Assembly: GCA_024362935.1 (NCBI GenBank)
Contig: JANCRA010000006.1
Span: 29,133,924 to 29,197,923 of the forward strand
Origin: Setophaga petechia
Lineage: Eukaryota; Chordata; Aves; Passeriformes; Parulidae
Length of the DNA: 64,000 nt
Direction: 5' to 3'
A model generated the notes under the pieces. The model did not search any database. It saw only the letters and a list, made by a program, of their open reading frames with translations, and was not told where the DNA came from. The number at the start of each line of letters is the position of its first letter. The first letter of the stretch is position 1. Both the position numbers and the translations under genes were made by a program. This document shows positions 44,421-55,735 of this stretch, in pieces.

Positions 44421-45896
44421 TCCAAGTTGCCAACGGAGATGCGAAAGCACCACTGAAAGCTCTGAGATTGATTTCTTCAGGAGCTTTTGCAGAGATGCCA
44501 GAGGCAGCGTGCCAAGATCTCCCGGGGTGGCTCCTGTCTGGGGTATTGCAGCACATTCCTGCCCATGAAACCCTTGTTGTAACCCACTGGGGTGTTCTGC
44601 GGGATGTCTGCAGAAGGCTCCGTTCCCTGCTCCAGGCACAGCCTCCCCCAGGGGCCAGCATGTCACTGTAATGTGACTCCTCAGCTTGATCCAGCTGCTG
44701 GGTGGGGAGGGAAGGAGCTCTCTGCTCCCTCTGTAGCCTCTATTTTTTGGCATTTTTTTCTATTATTTTTAATTTTTTCCCCCTTTTTCCTTGGCATCTC
44801 CTGCTGCCCCCATCACCTGCAGGCCTTGGGAGATGTGCGTGCCTCCTCCTGTGGCTGTGCTGGGCAGGGATGATTGCCTTGCACTCCTGCTCTGCAGTGC
44901 AGTGATGATGGCAATTCATCAGGCTGCTCCCTGGTGGACTGGACTTGACCTGGACACGAGAGCCTCAGCACTTCCAAACAGCTCCACTCACTCACGTGGT
45001 GCCCACTCCAGCTTTCCTGGAAGGCAGGCGGGTCTGGCGGGAACTGCCTGACACGCCGCCATGGATGCAAAATAACCTTCAGTTAGGGGGAAGAAAAAGG
45101 ATAATAAGAAAGAAAAGAAACAGAAAAAAACCCAACCTTCTGCCCACAATCCCGTGGTAACCCTAGAAATATGGGCATTAATGTCCAGAGAGCTTTCTCC
45201 TCTGGATGAGGGGGGAGTTAATGGGTTTGGATTATTTGTGGTTATCTGGATTTCAGATTGACACCATAAATATTCAAACTCTGAACCTGGCTGGATGCAG
45301 CCGCTGTTGACTTTTGTATGACCTAGCTGGAAACTTTAAATCAGCTGTCGACTTGACTTTCAAGGGAGTGAAATGCTCCAAATCCACTAGATAGCATCTC
45401 CTTGGTGTTTTATTACCTCCTGAGAACCTCACTTTGGTAGGGACCCAACTCCAGGCTCCTATCAGAAAGCAGGGCTTTGTTAAGCTTGCAAAGTTGTTAA
45501 ACCTGCCATGTGGGAATAAGGGTGTCCTACCTTGTGGCAACACACAGGGCTTATTATACTGAAAGTACATGATTAATACACAGGCAAAATGAGTCCAGAT
45601 GCAAGCCTAGCATTGTGTTATTAATGGGCTAACACAGATCTCTATCAATGGTGCTCTCTGTCTGCTGGATCACATTGGATGCTTTCAGTGGGCTTTTTTG
45701 GGAGGGAGGTTTTTTTTTAAAGCATTCCTTTGTCCTTTGAAATGGAGGTATAGAGCTTTTCTGAGGGTATTGGGTAGGTTTTGCTGCCAATGTTCACTGT
45801 GGTGTCATTTTGGTCAACAGTCCAGGGCTGGTTTGTAAAGTGCTGGGTGAGTCAGAAGTGACACATGGGTGAGCAGTTGTGAGGGTGGACCAGCAG

Positions 45897-46315
45897 TGAT
45901 GCCTTGGAGTGGCTACCTAAAACAGAGGCTAGATAAGATTGAGAGAATAAAAGTGGGTATTTATTGAAGGTCTGCAAACAGCTACACCTCGGACAGCCAG
46001 AAGCCTCCAAGGGGCTACACCCAGGATGGTCATGAGTTTTTCAGACAGATACAGGTTTGGTCCATCAGGGGTTAATCCTCCAATTACAGCTTCAGGTAAT
46101 GAAGTCATTTACCCCCAGTTTGCTTCCCCCAATTCACTTTTGTTAATACTTTTTGGGGCCTGAGGCAGTAGGGTGTCCTTGAATTTCAGGCATAGAAAGG
46201 AATTGTTTTATCTGACCAAAATGTGAAGACAGCAGCTAACACTCTCTGTGGAGTTTCAAGTTATACACTAAAGCAGTACAGGATCTGAAAATGATAAAAG
46301 CTACATCCTAAGGCA
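45897..46315 (-). mobile_element. LTR, TGCCT...AGGCATCA family, copy 2
   Basis: This 419-bp element on the minus strand starts TGCCTTAGGATGTAGC and ends GCCACTCCAAGGCATCA. It has exact 7-bp direct repeats, ccagcag, at 45890-45896 and 46316-46322. Landmarks shared with the element at 18974 include acactaaagcagtacaggat, a tattgaaggtctg 3' zone and ttggggcctgaggcag. Seven bases is more than the usual 4-6 for retroviral insertion, so one base may match by chance or the end is off by one. It is a solo LTR with no internal genes beside it. Confidence 0.85.
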
Positions 46316-47208
46316 CCAGCAGTGCCACCTTGAAGGGCACTCTCTTGCCCAGTGACAGAGCAGAGCAGCCCTCCATCACTAGATCCATCACAGCAAGCAG
46401 AGTGTTCAGCACTGCCAGCTTCATGAATGTCACTGTGGCCACAGTGGTGGTAAAGGTTATGGCCTTTGGTGGAGAAAGAGACTCAGAGAGCGTTTTGGTG
46501 ATTGCATGGGGGCAGTGGGGAGGGCAGTGACAGAGCTGACATGTCCCTGCTCTGCAGAGCTGGGCAGTGCCTCTGAACACTCACAGGTGGGTAAGCTGGG
46601 GCTGGATGTTCTGCCAGAGTTCAGAAGGAATCTGCAGTGTGGCTGGAGTCAAACCTCCAAATCTTTGTAGCCCCATGGGAGATACCAGAGAGCTCTTTGC
46701 CTCTTTTTCCCTCGGTTCCCAGCTGAGGGCTAACCTTCCCACAGCCATGGCTGGATTTGATTGTCCTGCCATAAGGCTGGTGTGGGTTCACAGCAGTGTG
46801 GGGCACTCAAACACCAACAGTGGTGTGGCATGAAGTGGTTTCAGGTCCACACTTTGAAAATGCAGGGGCTGGCAAGTCCGGGCTGACAGCTTTTAGACTA
46901 ATTGGTTTGATGGTCTGGACCTCTAATGTAATGTTTTATCATGTCCAACAGATTTCTGTTCCAAATTCCCTAAGGAGATCCCTAAAATAGCTGCTCAATG
47001 AAAAGCTTTTCCCTGCAGCTAAGTGAGAGGTGCTGGCATTTGAGAGATTTTGGAAAACCAGCCCACAACCTTATGGATTATTTCCCATCTCCTTTGCTTC
47101 TCTGACTGTGAATCAGAAAAATGAGTGGGAGTTGTAGTGGCCAGTGCTCCGGGTCCTCATTCCATCCCCACCTCTGCTGGGAAGGTGTTTTTTCCTGTTC
47201 ATTGTGGG
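46316..47208. other. Unique sequence, no gene seen
   Basis: No gene or transposon recognised. It separates two LTRs. Confidence 0.4.
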
Positions 47209-47239
47209 TGGCCCACCCACAATGTCAGCTGTTAACCCC
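47209..47239 (-). repeat. Inverted repeat arm 2
   Basis: This segment is the partner of 44390-44420. Overlapping it at 47204-47220, gtgggtg and cacccac form a perfect 7-bp stem around a 3-base loop. Confidence 0.8.
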
Positions 47240-47418
47240 TGTTTCAGGTTCCTGCTCCTGATGCTTTGAGATCCCTGTCTGCAGAAGTCCCCAGAGACAC
47301 ATGGTGTCCTGGACACCACACACCCAGGGGTTTGGAAGTCCCAGCATGGCCACAGCTGTCCTCTCGTGTCTCCAGCCACATGGTGTCCTGTCCTCCAGCC
47401 TGCAGGCTGTGGGTTTTT

Positions 47419-48176
47419 TGTCTTGGTTTGGAAACAAAAGAGTCTGCTAAGGAAGGCAGGAGCCTCCCCTGAAATGGAGAATGCAAACCCTCCCCACCCC
47501 TCTAAATTGTTATAAATTTTAAATTAAGGGGCTCTCAGGCAAAAATATGGGAGCAGGAAATAACAGTTCTTTAATAGGGAAGGAAAAAAATTAAAAGGAT
47601 AAAATAATGCAGTACACTAGAACAACACTGACAGAGTCAGAACCCAACCTGACACCCTGTGGGTCAGGGTGTTGGTGGCAGTCCCATTGGAATTGTGGCT
47701 GCAGCCCTCCTGGAGTGTCAGGGGTGGCTCTGCTGGAACAAGGGGGTCCTGTAGAGAAGGATGGATTCTTCCTCTGAAGATCCAGTGGGAGAAGAGGCAG
47801 CTGCTGTTCCTCTGGGGAATCCAGTGGAGAAAGCTGTGCTGGTGTCTTAAAAACCTCTGGATTATATCTGGGTAGGAATGTTTGAAACCTCAGACTGTAT
47901 CCAGGTAGGAATGTTTGAAATCTCAGATTATATCTGGGTAGCAATGCTTGGCTCCTCCCTCTGGGCTCACATCTCCCAATGGGATGCTGTAGTTCTTATC
48001 AGCCATGCAGGGACATTCAATAGCTGTTATCAGCAGATGTCCCCTCCCAGGGAGGAGGGAATGTGGTCACTCAAAGAGAGAGATAAGGCAAACTGCCCAC
48101 TTGACAAAGATAATCTGCCATACAGATGGCAATTGAAAACCTCTTGCCTTGCAGTGTTCAACATCTTGTAGGGACA
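47419..48176 (-). mobile_element. Long LTR of about 758 bp
   Basis: The plus strand starts tgtcttggtttggaaac, then gaaggcaggagcctcccct, gaaatggagaatgcaaac, ggggctctcaggcaaaaata and taacagttctttaatagg, and ends tcaacatcttgtagggaca. On the minus strand it therefore opens with TGTCCCTACAAGATG and carries an ATTAAA-type signal near its 3' end. The organisation matches a common songbird LTR family I recall. The flanks (gttttt and ccttcc) do not form a duplication. A 33-bp tandem repeat lies inside at 47860-47945. Confidence 0.8.
47860..47945. repeat. 33-bp tandem repeat in an LTR
   Basis: Units start gattatatctgggtagg at 47860, gactgtatccaggtagg at 47893 and gattatatctgggtagc at 47926, a period of 33 bases. 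Because 33 is divisible by three it gives the repeated RFQTFLP-like peptide on the minus strand, which is an artefact. Confidence 0.95.
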
Positions 48177-50275
48177 CCTTCCTCCAAGCTCACTCCTGGT
48201 TATGAAGATGTCTGGGCTCTCTGGTACAGCCCCACGTGCCTTGTGCTTTTAATACCATCTATGAGTTGCTCTCTGCCGACTAAGATTAATTGAATATGTA
48301 AAACAATAGGTGCAAGGAATTAATACAGGGCTTTGTAATACAAGATGACTTTTATTCTAGTTTGAATACTTCACACAGCAGCTATAAGTGCATTAGTTTT
48401 ATTGATCTATATTCATAGAATTATTTAAATGTACCCTCTGGTGCTGAGTGTCAGGGATTTTCCAATGCTTGCCACTATGCATTTTTCATTAGAGGCTAGC
48501 GAAGGTAGATCCAAACTTTGACTGCCCAGGCAAGATTAATTTCATCTTGACAGCCCCAGCCAAACACAAGCAGAGTGTTTTGAGAGCTGACCACTAACCA
48601 TGGTCTCACACCACGTCCCCTGGAGCGGTTTCCTGGGCTGCCTCCTTTGGGCTCTCCTGCCTCGTCAGCCTCTCAGTGCTGCCAGGGTACACTGGCTCCC
48701 AAACACCCTGGCTCCAGCAAGGCTTTTCTTCTGCATTCTGTTTTAAAGAATGAAAATGGATGGGTTCCTATATATAGCTGAAACTCTTGTATTAAAACCC
48801 TGTCTGTACCATGCATACTAAGCCTGGCCTGATCTTTCAAGGTCAGATGTTTGGCAGGTGCCAACAGTCTGTAGCTGGTAGAACATTTCTTCCATCCAAA
48901 TGTGACCGGATTGTCTTGTATTTAATCAGATTTTCTCCCTTGCTTTTGTCTAAAAATGCTCTTTCCCTTCCCTAGTGAGGAATTTAAGGGAAAAAAAAAG
49001 AGGAAAAAGAACAACTTAATTTTTGGTAAAAAGCATTCTCAAGTTTTTCTTTTAATGATGTTTGATAATTGTCACTAGCCAAAGGAAACATAACTTGTTT
49101 AGGATGAAAAGGACTGAGCTTCCCAGAGAAAAACAAACTGTGATGGGGTTTAGGGGTTAGAAGTGAGGCAGGTGGGAAGGCAGCTTTGCCACCCAGGTTT
49201 GTAGCGAGGTTGGGTGAGGAATGGGGGCTCCTGTAACCCCCCTTTCCTGCACTGGGCTGCTTGTTAAGGCCACGGGGAGTCTCTGGTGTCTGGTAAGAGG
49301 CTGAGCTCACATTGCAGCCCTTTCTCCAGGGAGGACACTGAGAAGGTGTCTGTCCTTTAGCTGACAGCCTAGTGAGACTAAAACTCTCTGAGTTTTCTGT
49401 CTCTCTGCTAAATTGGGTTAAAATTAGCTGACAGGTTCCAAAGCGATTGAAACACAGAAGCCTACGGTGTAATTGCATAAGCCACTTTCCTTGGGAACCA
49501 AGCTAAAAAGCAGCAGCATGTTTTACTGCACTTATTATAACAATCATTCTGTGTCTGCTTCAATGTACACAGCACTGTCTCGATGTGAACTCGAGGAGTG
49601 CTGGAGGGGTACACAGCCCGTGGGGCTCCTTGGGATGGTGTGTGTGGATGCATGCAGTAGGAAAACCTTTGGGATTTGGGATCCCAGCCCAGCAGAGATG
49701 CTGTTATCAACCCTGCTAGTGAGGCTGTGCCTGTTACCATCTAAAGCCTCCTCTGAAGCCGGTCTTGCTCCCCCAGTTTTGTCCTTGGGGCTGGTGGAAG
49801 GAGCTCTCAGGGGATGCTGCTGCCTCTGTGCTGTTTTGCCTTAGGGCTGCTGCTTTCCCATGAGAAGGTTAAAACTCCAACTCTCATCCTTTCAGGATCA
49901 GGGAGTGGGGTCTCCTCTGGGCCTTGCAACAGGGAAGTGCTGCCTGCTTCCTTGTCCTGTCCCGGCTGACAGTGGCTGCAAAGTTGTCCCTGGAGAAGGC
50001 TGTGCCTCAGAGCTGGAGCAGGGACATGGTTGCTTGCAGCCTTGCTGTGCTGGTGGCTCTCAGGTGTGTCTGCTCCTCCCAGGTGTGTCCTGTGCCCCAG
50101 AGCAAGGGCAGAGCCTCACAGGGCTGTACAATGTGGGGGGGGGACATTGCCTCTGAATGCTATGGAGACTTGGAGGAAGATCTTTGCTTACCTATATTAA
50201 TGTATTTATTTATTAATGTATGGAGTGGGTAGGATGGAAAGGTTGGGGTTACATGGGCCCTGGCATCACCGTGTC
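48177..50275. other. Unique sequence, no gene seen
   Basis: The 164-codon minus frame at 48984-49478 ends in polylysine-like and phenylalanine runs from an A-rich tract and shows no domain. A short TATTTATT run is at 50200. Nothing else is recognised. Confidence 0.4.
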
Positions 50276-50281
50276 CCCATG

Positions 50282-50938
50282 TGTTGGGGAAGATGAAACA
50301 GGAAAGCCTTATAAACATGATTGCTTGGCAAAAGATTTTGAGAATATAGAAACTATAAGTGAGATTGAAATGAAAGCAAGCTTTGAGATACCTCAGTTAC
50401 TGAACAATGGGTAAACAATGGTATGGCCAGCTGAAGGTGATGCCCTTTTGAAGTATCAATACACTCTGCTTGCAGATAGGTCCAAGGGTCAGAGCAGACC
50501 CTACCAGCTTGGCAGAAGGGGCCCAAAGAGGAGTTTTTAGGGTTTAAAATGTAACACAGTATGGTAATGCAGTGATTCTTATAGGCTGTATGTAAATGCT
50601 ATAGCATTTGTATATTGTACTAGATTGGTTAGTGATAATCAGAATATTCAGCACAGAAGATGATTTATTGTATTGTAACAGGAACTTCACTTGCTTAGCT
50701 CTTACTCTCTTAGCTGTTGCCCCTCTTACCCCTCTTACTCTCTTATGCTCTTACTCTCTCTCACCGTCTCACCCTCTCTACCCCTCTCTTCCCTTGGCCC
50801 TGCTCTGAGCTGTGTCTGGCAGCTCCCAGCAGGGCCCTGCACCCAGGCCCTTTGCAATAACCCACAAGTTCCACGACCTGGCTGCAGAGATCTCCCGTCT
50901 CAATCCATCCTGACCGTGCTACTCCCGACACTCCTACA
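50282..50938 (+). mobile_element. Solo LTR, ERVK-like, 657 bp
   Basis: An exact 6-bp duplication, cccatg, lies at 50276-50281 and 50939-50944. The element starts TGTTGGGGAAGATG and ends CCGACACTCCTACA. Shared blocks with the LTR at 29707 are gattgcttggcaaaagattt and gaaatgaaagcaagctttga. A pyrimidine-rich stretch of tctcttac repeats occupies 50690-50790. No internal retroviral genes adjoin it, so it is a solo LTR. Confidence 0.95.
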
Positions 50939-51380
50939 CCCATGGCTCAGCATCCTGCCCGCAGCGGGGCCGGGAGCTGGAGCGGGGCTGGGCGTCCCCT
51001 CGCTCTTCTGGTCCAGGGCCCTGCCAGGGCCAGCAGCCCCCCAGCAACCCCCCAGAGCCTGCCAGGCGGCTGTGGCGGCGGGTTCGTGAACTTGGCTATG
51101 TTTTATAGCCACTAGAGGGGGGTCAGAGACTGCTGCCGTGGGCTGCCGGCTGCGGGGAAGCCCGGCTGGGGGGCTCGGGCTGAGCCCCACCAGGCAGGCA
51201 GCCCTTCCCCGGCTCTCAGCCCTTCCCAGCGCCTTTCCCTGGGGAAGGACGGGCTGCCTGCCTCTGCTCCGCTTTCTCCCCTTGGGGATGTGGTCGTGTG
51301 AGCAGCGCTGGGGTAGCAGGGAGCCGAGCTGGGGAGTCCCGCAGCCCACCGAGCTCAGCTCCAGCGGCACTCTGTAACCC
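50939..51380. other. GC-rich, CpG-containing block
   Basis: About 430 bases with many CpG (gcggcgggttcg, gccggctgcggggaagcccg) immediately after the LTR duplication. It holds ccactagagggggg at 51109-51122, close to the CTCF core, next to the palindrome ggctat-gtttt-atagcc. Long open frames on both strands reflect GC richness. It could be a small CpG island of an unseen transcript, but no promoter or splice evidence supports a gene. Confidence 0.5.
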
Positions 51381-51389
51381 TGAGCCAGC

Positions 51390-51475
51390 TGGTGTCCCCC
51401 AAAGTCTTCTCTTTGAGCTTCAAACCACCTGAGTGGTGTCCCCCAAAGTCTTCTCTGAGCCTGAAACCACCTGAG
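51390..51475. repeat. 43-bp tandem duplication
   Basis: tggtgtcccccaaagtcttc and the following text through accacctgag is repeated twice at 51390 and 51434. The second copy lacks two bases. Confidence 0.95.
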
Positions 51476-54400
51476 GCAGCTCTGGGCAAGACCCCCTCAC
51501 TCTTCTGGCCCTTTTTCCACCTCTTGTGGGTGGACATCCCTCCACTGAGCTCTGCTCCTCTGTGTCCCAGCAGGGAGCAGTCCTGTGGCTCTGCAAAGTG
51601 ACACCCCAGTGTCACCCTGGGTGCCCAGCCCAGGGTATGTGGTTTCAGCCATTGTTGGAGGGCAGGCACTGAGATTTGCCCAGGAACATCAGGCCATTGG
51701 GACCTCTGGAGCAATTTCAGCTGGCCAGGAGCAAGTCTGTTTATTGTCTCTGAAACCAGGCATTCGAGGTGCTCAATTTCCTTTGCTAGCAAAGCCCAGA
51801 GCAGTGTTTTGTGCCAAGATGAGAAGAGATGTTCAGAACACTTTTATAGCTCATTGTTTTCCCTCGTGGGCCCCTCTATGTGATTTTTCTAAAGGGGGAG
51901 GTAGTGCTGGATTTTCCATTTCAAGGTGCTGCTCTCCAAATCCTGAGTGATATGAGCTATAACACTTGAAGACTTCTCACGGACACCTTGGCAAGACTCA
52001 GCCAACTTCTGAAGAGAGAGGAAAGGATGAAAAGAGCTTGATTGCCCTTTGTAGAGCCCAGCACAGCATCAAGAGGGACTTTTCTCCCTGGGAGAAACAC
52101 ACCTCTGCTGCTGTCGCATGGTGGATGTTCCTTGTGGCTCTGGAGCAGGATGAAAAAGCAGGCAACTCCTCAATGGCATCAAATTATCCTAAGGTTCCCC
52201 TACTTGTTGCTGAGAGCACCCAGTCCCTAACACATCACAGGAACAGCCTGTTCTCCGTGTCACTGGGAAGTGATGAGGCCTGGTTGCATTAATGGACGGG
52301 AGGGATTTGGCCTCTCTACCCCTCGGCCTCCCCACAGCTCTGGGATCGTTTTAAGTGCAAGGCTGTGGATTATAAATTATACAGCATTTTATAATCAGGA
52401 AAACATCTGCTGGGTGCTCTTTGCAGTGGACAGGGCCAGCCAAAGGCTCCAGGACACGACGCGTAGGGGCTGCACCAATCGCCACCTGTCTGCTCCTATA
52501 ATCGAGTTGATTTTTTACCATCTTGACACCAGCTTTCAAGATGCATGATCTATGTGTTTATTTAGCTGTCTTTCCTGGCGTCCCTTAGTTTTGAACTCCT
52601 GTAAATCCTCCCACAGTTGGATTTCTGCACTTTTCAGAGATTACATTTCCTGACAGTACATTTCTCCTTCCCCCTCACTCCGTTGACAGCTCAGGCGAGG
52701 CTCCAGGGACCCAAGTGTTCAAACCTGGCTCTAGAAAGCTGAGTTCTGACACAGAGTGGGTCTAACTTGCCAGGGCTGAGGAACTGGTACTGGTATAAGT
52801 AGGAGAAGTGACCCAAATGCGTTGCTTTGAGGTTGAAGTCCCCGTCCAGGTTCAAAATTGATCCAGGGGCTGTGTCAGCCTCCAGGACTTGTCCATGTGT
52901 GGCCTCTGAGAGGCCCTGCTCAAGTCATGTCTCCAGGCCAGAAAGGTAAATGGACTTGATGTGGCCAGAACAGCAACTTTTTATTAAAAAGCCCAAATTC
53001 TAGCTGAGTGGCACAGACTTTTGCAGTTCAGTTTGTTTGGGTCCCCGTGGCCCTTGCTCACTGATGTTCTCATTTCAACAGGAGTTAACCCACTCAAGAG
53101 CTTCCAAGGGATCCCAGTTCCAATGATTCCCTGAAGGATCTCATTATAAATGCCCTTGTTTTTCACAAAACTGTGCCACTTTTGTCCTCTTCTTTTGGGG
53201 AAGTACAGCTAGTGCTGAACTCCACCAGCTTCCAGATGTTTACAGATGGATGAATACTTGCACATGATTGGGAAACAACATGCAGCAACCTTTGCTTTTT
53301 GGGCTTTTTTCTTCCAGCAAAGCAGGTGCTATTGAGCAGAGCTATAGCCAAGAAACCTCTGAAATCTGTGGGATGCTTCCTGTAACCCTTAGCCTCTGAC
53401 TGCAGCAGCTGGAAACAAATATCCACAGAAAACCTGTGTGAGTTTTAAGGGTTAACATGGGCTGATCTGGCTTTCCAGGTGTGGTTTGCAACCAGCCTCC
53501 CTTTCCCAGCCTGTCCCAGCACCTTTTGTTCACTCCTTGTCCTCTTTTACCCCCTCTGGCCTTTTTCTTATCCCTTTCACAGAGCTCTTGTGCCTGGTCC
53601 TCAGCCCCTGTGCTGCCTGCCACAGCCCCTTCCTTTCTCTACTCCTTTTGAGGAGAAGAAGAGGAGACTTCCAGGATCCAGAGCCATCCTGGCTCTGCCC
53701 CATGTCCTGCCTATGCCACTTGATCCCTGACTCTCTCCCCAAACTTCTTAGCCACCAGTGACATGTGAATTAATTTATTTACAGCTTTAATACCTCTAGA
53801 AGGAGTTTTCTGCTTGCCTGCATGCTGAGGGTTTCCCCATCTCTCAAAGAGGATTCCTGGCTCTGGCAGGTACTGTGCCTGATATTTTTCTGAAGCCAAT
53901 GTGAACTTATCCCAGGTACAAATTCATGGTTTAAAGCCCTTGCACTTGTGCTTGGATCAAGTGTCATTCCTACCTACTGCTGACCTGCTTCTGAGCTCCT
54001 CTGCTGCCTGCAGCGGCACTCAGAGGTGTCCAGGTAAAAGGGATTTGAATGTTCTGTGTATCTCAGGACAACATTTGCCAGGGCCCATCTGTACCTGTTT
54101 CTCTCACCCCTCAGTGGTGCTGCCTCCCACTCTGTGGTGCCATTTTAAACACCCAGCAGGAACAAAGCTTCTGGGAAAGTCCAGTTTCCCATGGCTTTGG
54201 GCTAAAATCTTCAAGTTTTCACCCACTAAAGATCTGGCTGGACAGCTGAACCTGTGGGTGGGTGACAACACACCAGTATGTGTATGACATCTTGCTGCAA
54301 CCTCACACTGTACCTGGCTGCAGCATGCTTTGATGCTTTTGTGGGGCCATGACAGAGAAACCCACAGAGGCAGAAAGCATGTCCTAACCAATGTCCCTGC

Positions 54401-55121
54401 ACTGGCTTCTTTTCCCCATCCTTTCCAACATGATCCTCACTGCCAGGTCCTCTCAGCCATCCTTGTCCAGTAGAGATGAGAAGAATTGATGACCTACCCT
54501 GGCATAATTTACCCCTCTGCATAATGAGGTGTTGGAGGCTCTTTTTCACACTAGGCTGGAGAGTTGCCTTTATGGGCATCCTGAAGCCTTGGGCTTGAAT
54601 GGAAACCCATCTCCCACTAGCAGGAGATTGGATACACCTCATCATCCCTTGTGCATATTTTTGCCTGCCACGCAATCGCAGGAAAATAGGTGAGGAAAGA
54701 TTGATCTGTAGGTATTAATTTTTTGGAGTTGTGTGGAATCCACCTCCCATCAATGTGCCAACAGGTTAGGAGAGCCAATGTCCTTATCATTCCCCTCATT
54801 CTGGTAGGGAATAACCTGCCAAATGAGGTGTCCCTTTATAAGGGTGTTATCATGTAGAACAGCGAAGAGGATTTGCACCTCTAATGGCCCTGTGGTAATT
54901 TATATGGCATTCATGCCTAGCTGAAGCCTGGGTCTTGTTGTGTTGCTCTTTGGGAGTGAGATCTTCCTGTGCTAAACTGCTCCAGGTGGGAATGGAAATG
55001 TGCTGGGAGCAAAGAGGTTCCATGGTGAGGTGGCTGCAGGTTGAGAGCAGAGCCTGCCCCACCAGACTGCCTATATGACAAACAATTGAAGTCATGACAG
55101 GGCTGCTTGGGCTGCACCAAA
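51476..55121. other. Mostly unique sequence, no gene seen
   Basis: No transposon is recognised in this 3.6-kb stretch. A segment at 52290-52570 has an orderly mix of taaattatacagcattttat, gcaccaatcgccacctg and cctataatcgagttgat and may be non-coding regulatory sequence. Open frames up to 149 codons have no recognisable domain. Confidence 0.35.
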
Positions 55122-55387
55122 GCTGTTGTGATCTGCCCACGTTGCATGTGTGTGCTCCTGGAGAAGGTGGCTTAGATGGAGCTTGATCCCTCAGTGAATT
55201 CCCATTGTCCTCATCTCATTTTCCCAGTGGTTCAGTGACCACCACGTTCAGTTCAGGGCTGTTGTGATCTGACCACATTGCATGTGTGTCCTCCTGGCTG
55301 AGAAGGAGCTCCATCCCTCAGTGAATTCCCATTGTCCCCACCCTATTTTCCCAGTGGTTCAGTGACCACCACATTCAGTTCAGGACT
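55122..55387. repeat. 136-bp tandem duplication
   Basis: gctgttgtgatctgcccacg at 55122 recurs as gctgttgtgatctgaccaca at 55258, a period of 136 bases. Both copies continue through tccctcagtgaattcccatt and ccagtggttcagtgaccacc to cattcagttcagg or cgttcagttcagg. The second copy is slightly shorter. Confidence 0.95.
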
Positions 55388-55611
55388 GATGAGCCCTGCC
55401 CAGCCCAGCTCTCACCACCAGCCTGTGCCTTCCTATCACATTTAGGCTGGAAAGAACCTTCCTTGGAAACTCTCCCTGCCATCAAGAGCTGGCAACGTGG
55501 CTTGCTAATGGTGTCACAGTCAGATTTTGCCCTCTAGGTCTCATCTTTGAGCCAGCATCCTTATTAGAAATACAACCCTTCTCTTCCCCCATATTTTTTT
55601 AAAAGTATCAC

Positions 55612-55735
55612 TGAAAACTAAGGCACAGAGAAATGGAGCCCTTTGCCCAAGGTCATTAACCAGCTGCAGAGTGTGGAGTAAGAGCGCCCTGATTTCCTGG
55701 TTTTGTGTCACAAGTGTGAGCAGCTCTGATGACAG
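55612..55735 (-). mobile_element. MIR / CORE-SINE relic
   Basis: aactaaggcacagagaaatg then cctttgcccaaggtcattaa and ccagctgcagagtgtggagt and cctgatttcctgg match the antisense MIR core in order, which has aactgaggcacagagaggtt, cttgcccaaggtcacacagc and gtggcagagc. This is the best MIR match in the window. Confidence 0.75.

Larger units (their letters stand above)
41481..45889. other. Mostly unique sequence, no gene seen
   Basis: This block holds the telomere-like motif at 44274-44293, one arm of an inverted repeat at 44390-44420 and a possible non-coding element at 43180-43450. Open frames at 43947-44456 (169 codons) and its neighbours overlap each other on both strands and show no domain. I see no transposon here. 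Confidence 0.4.

Noticed and set aside
55440..55500. Possible antisense CR1 scrap (aggctggaaagaaccttcc)
   Set aside because: Only about 20 bases resemble CR1 and no tail or order is visible.
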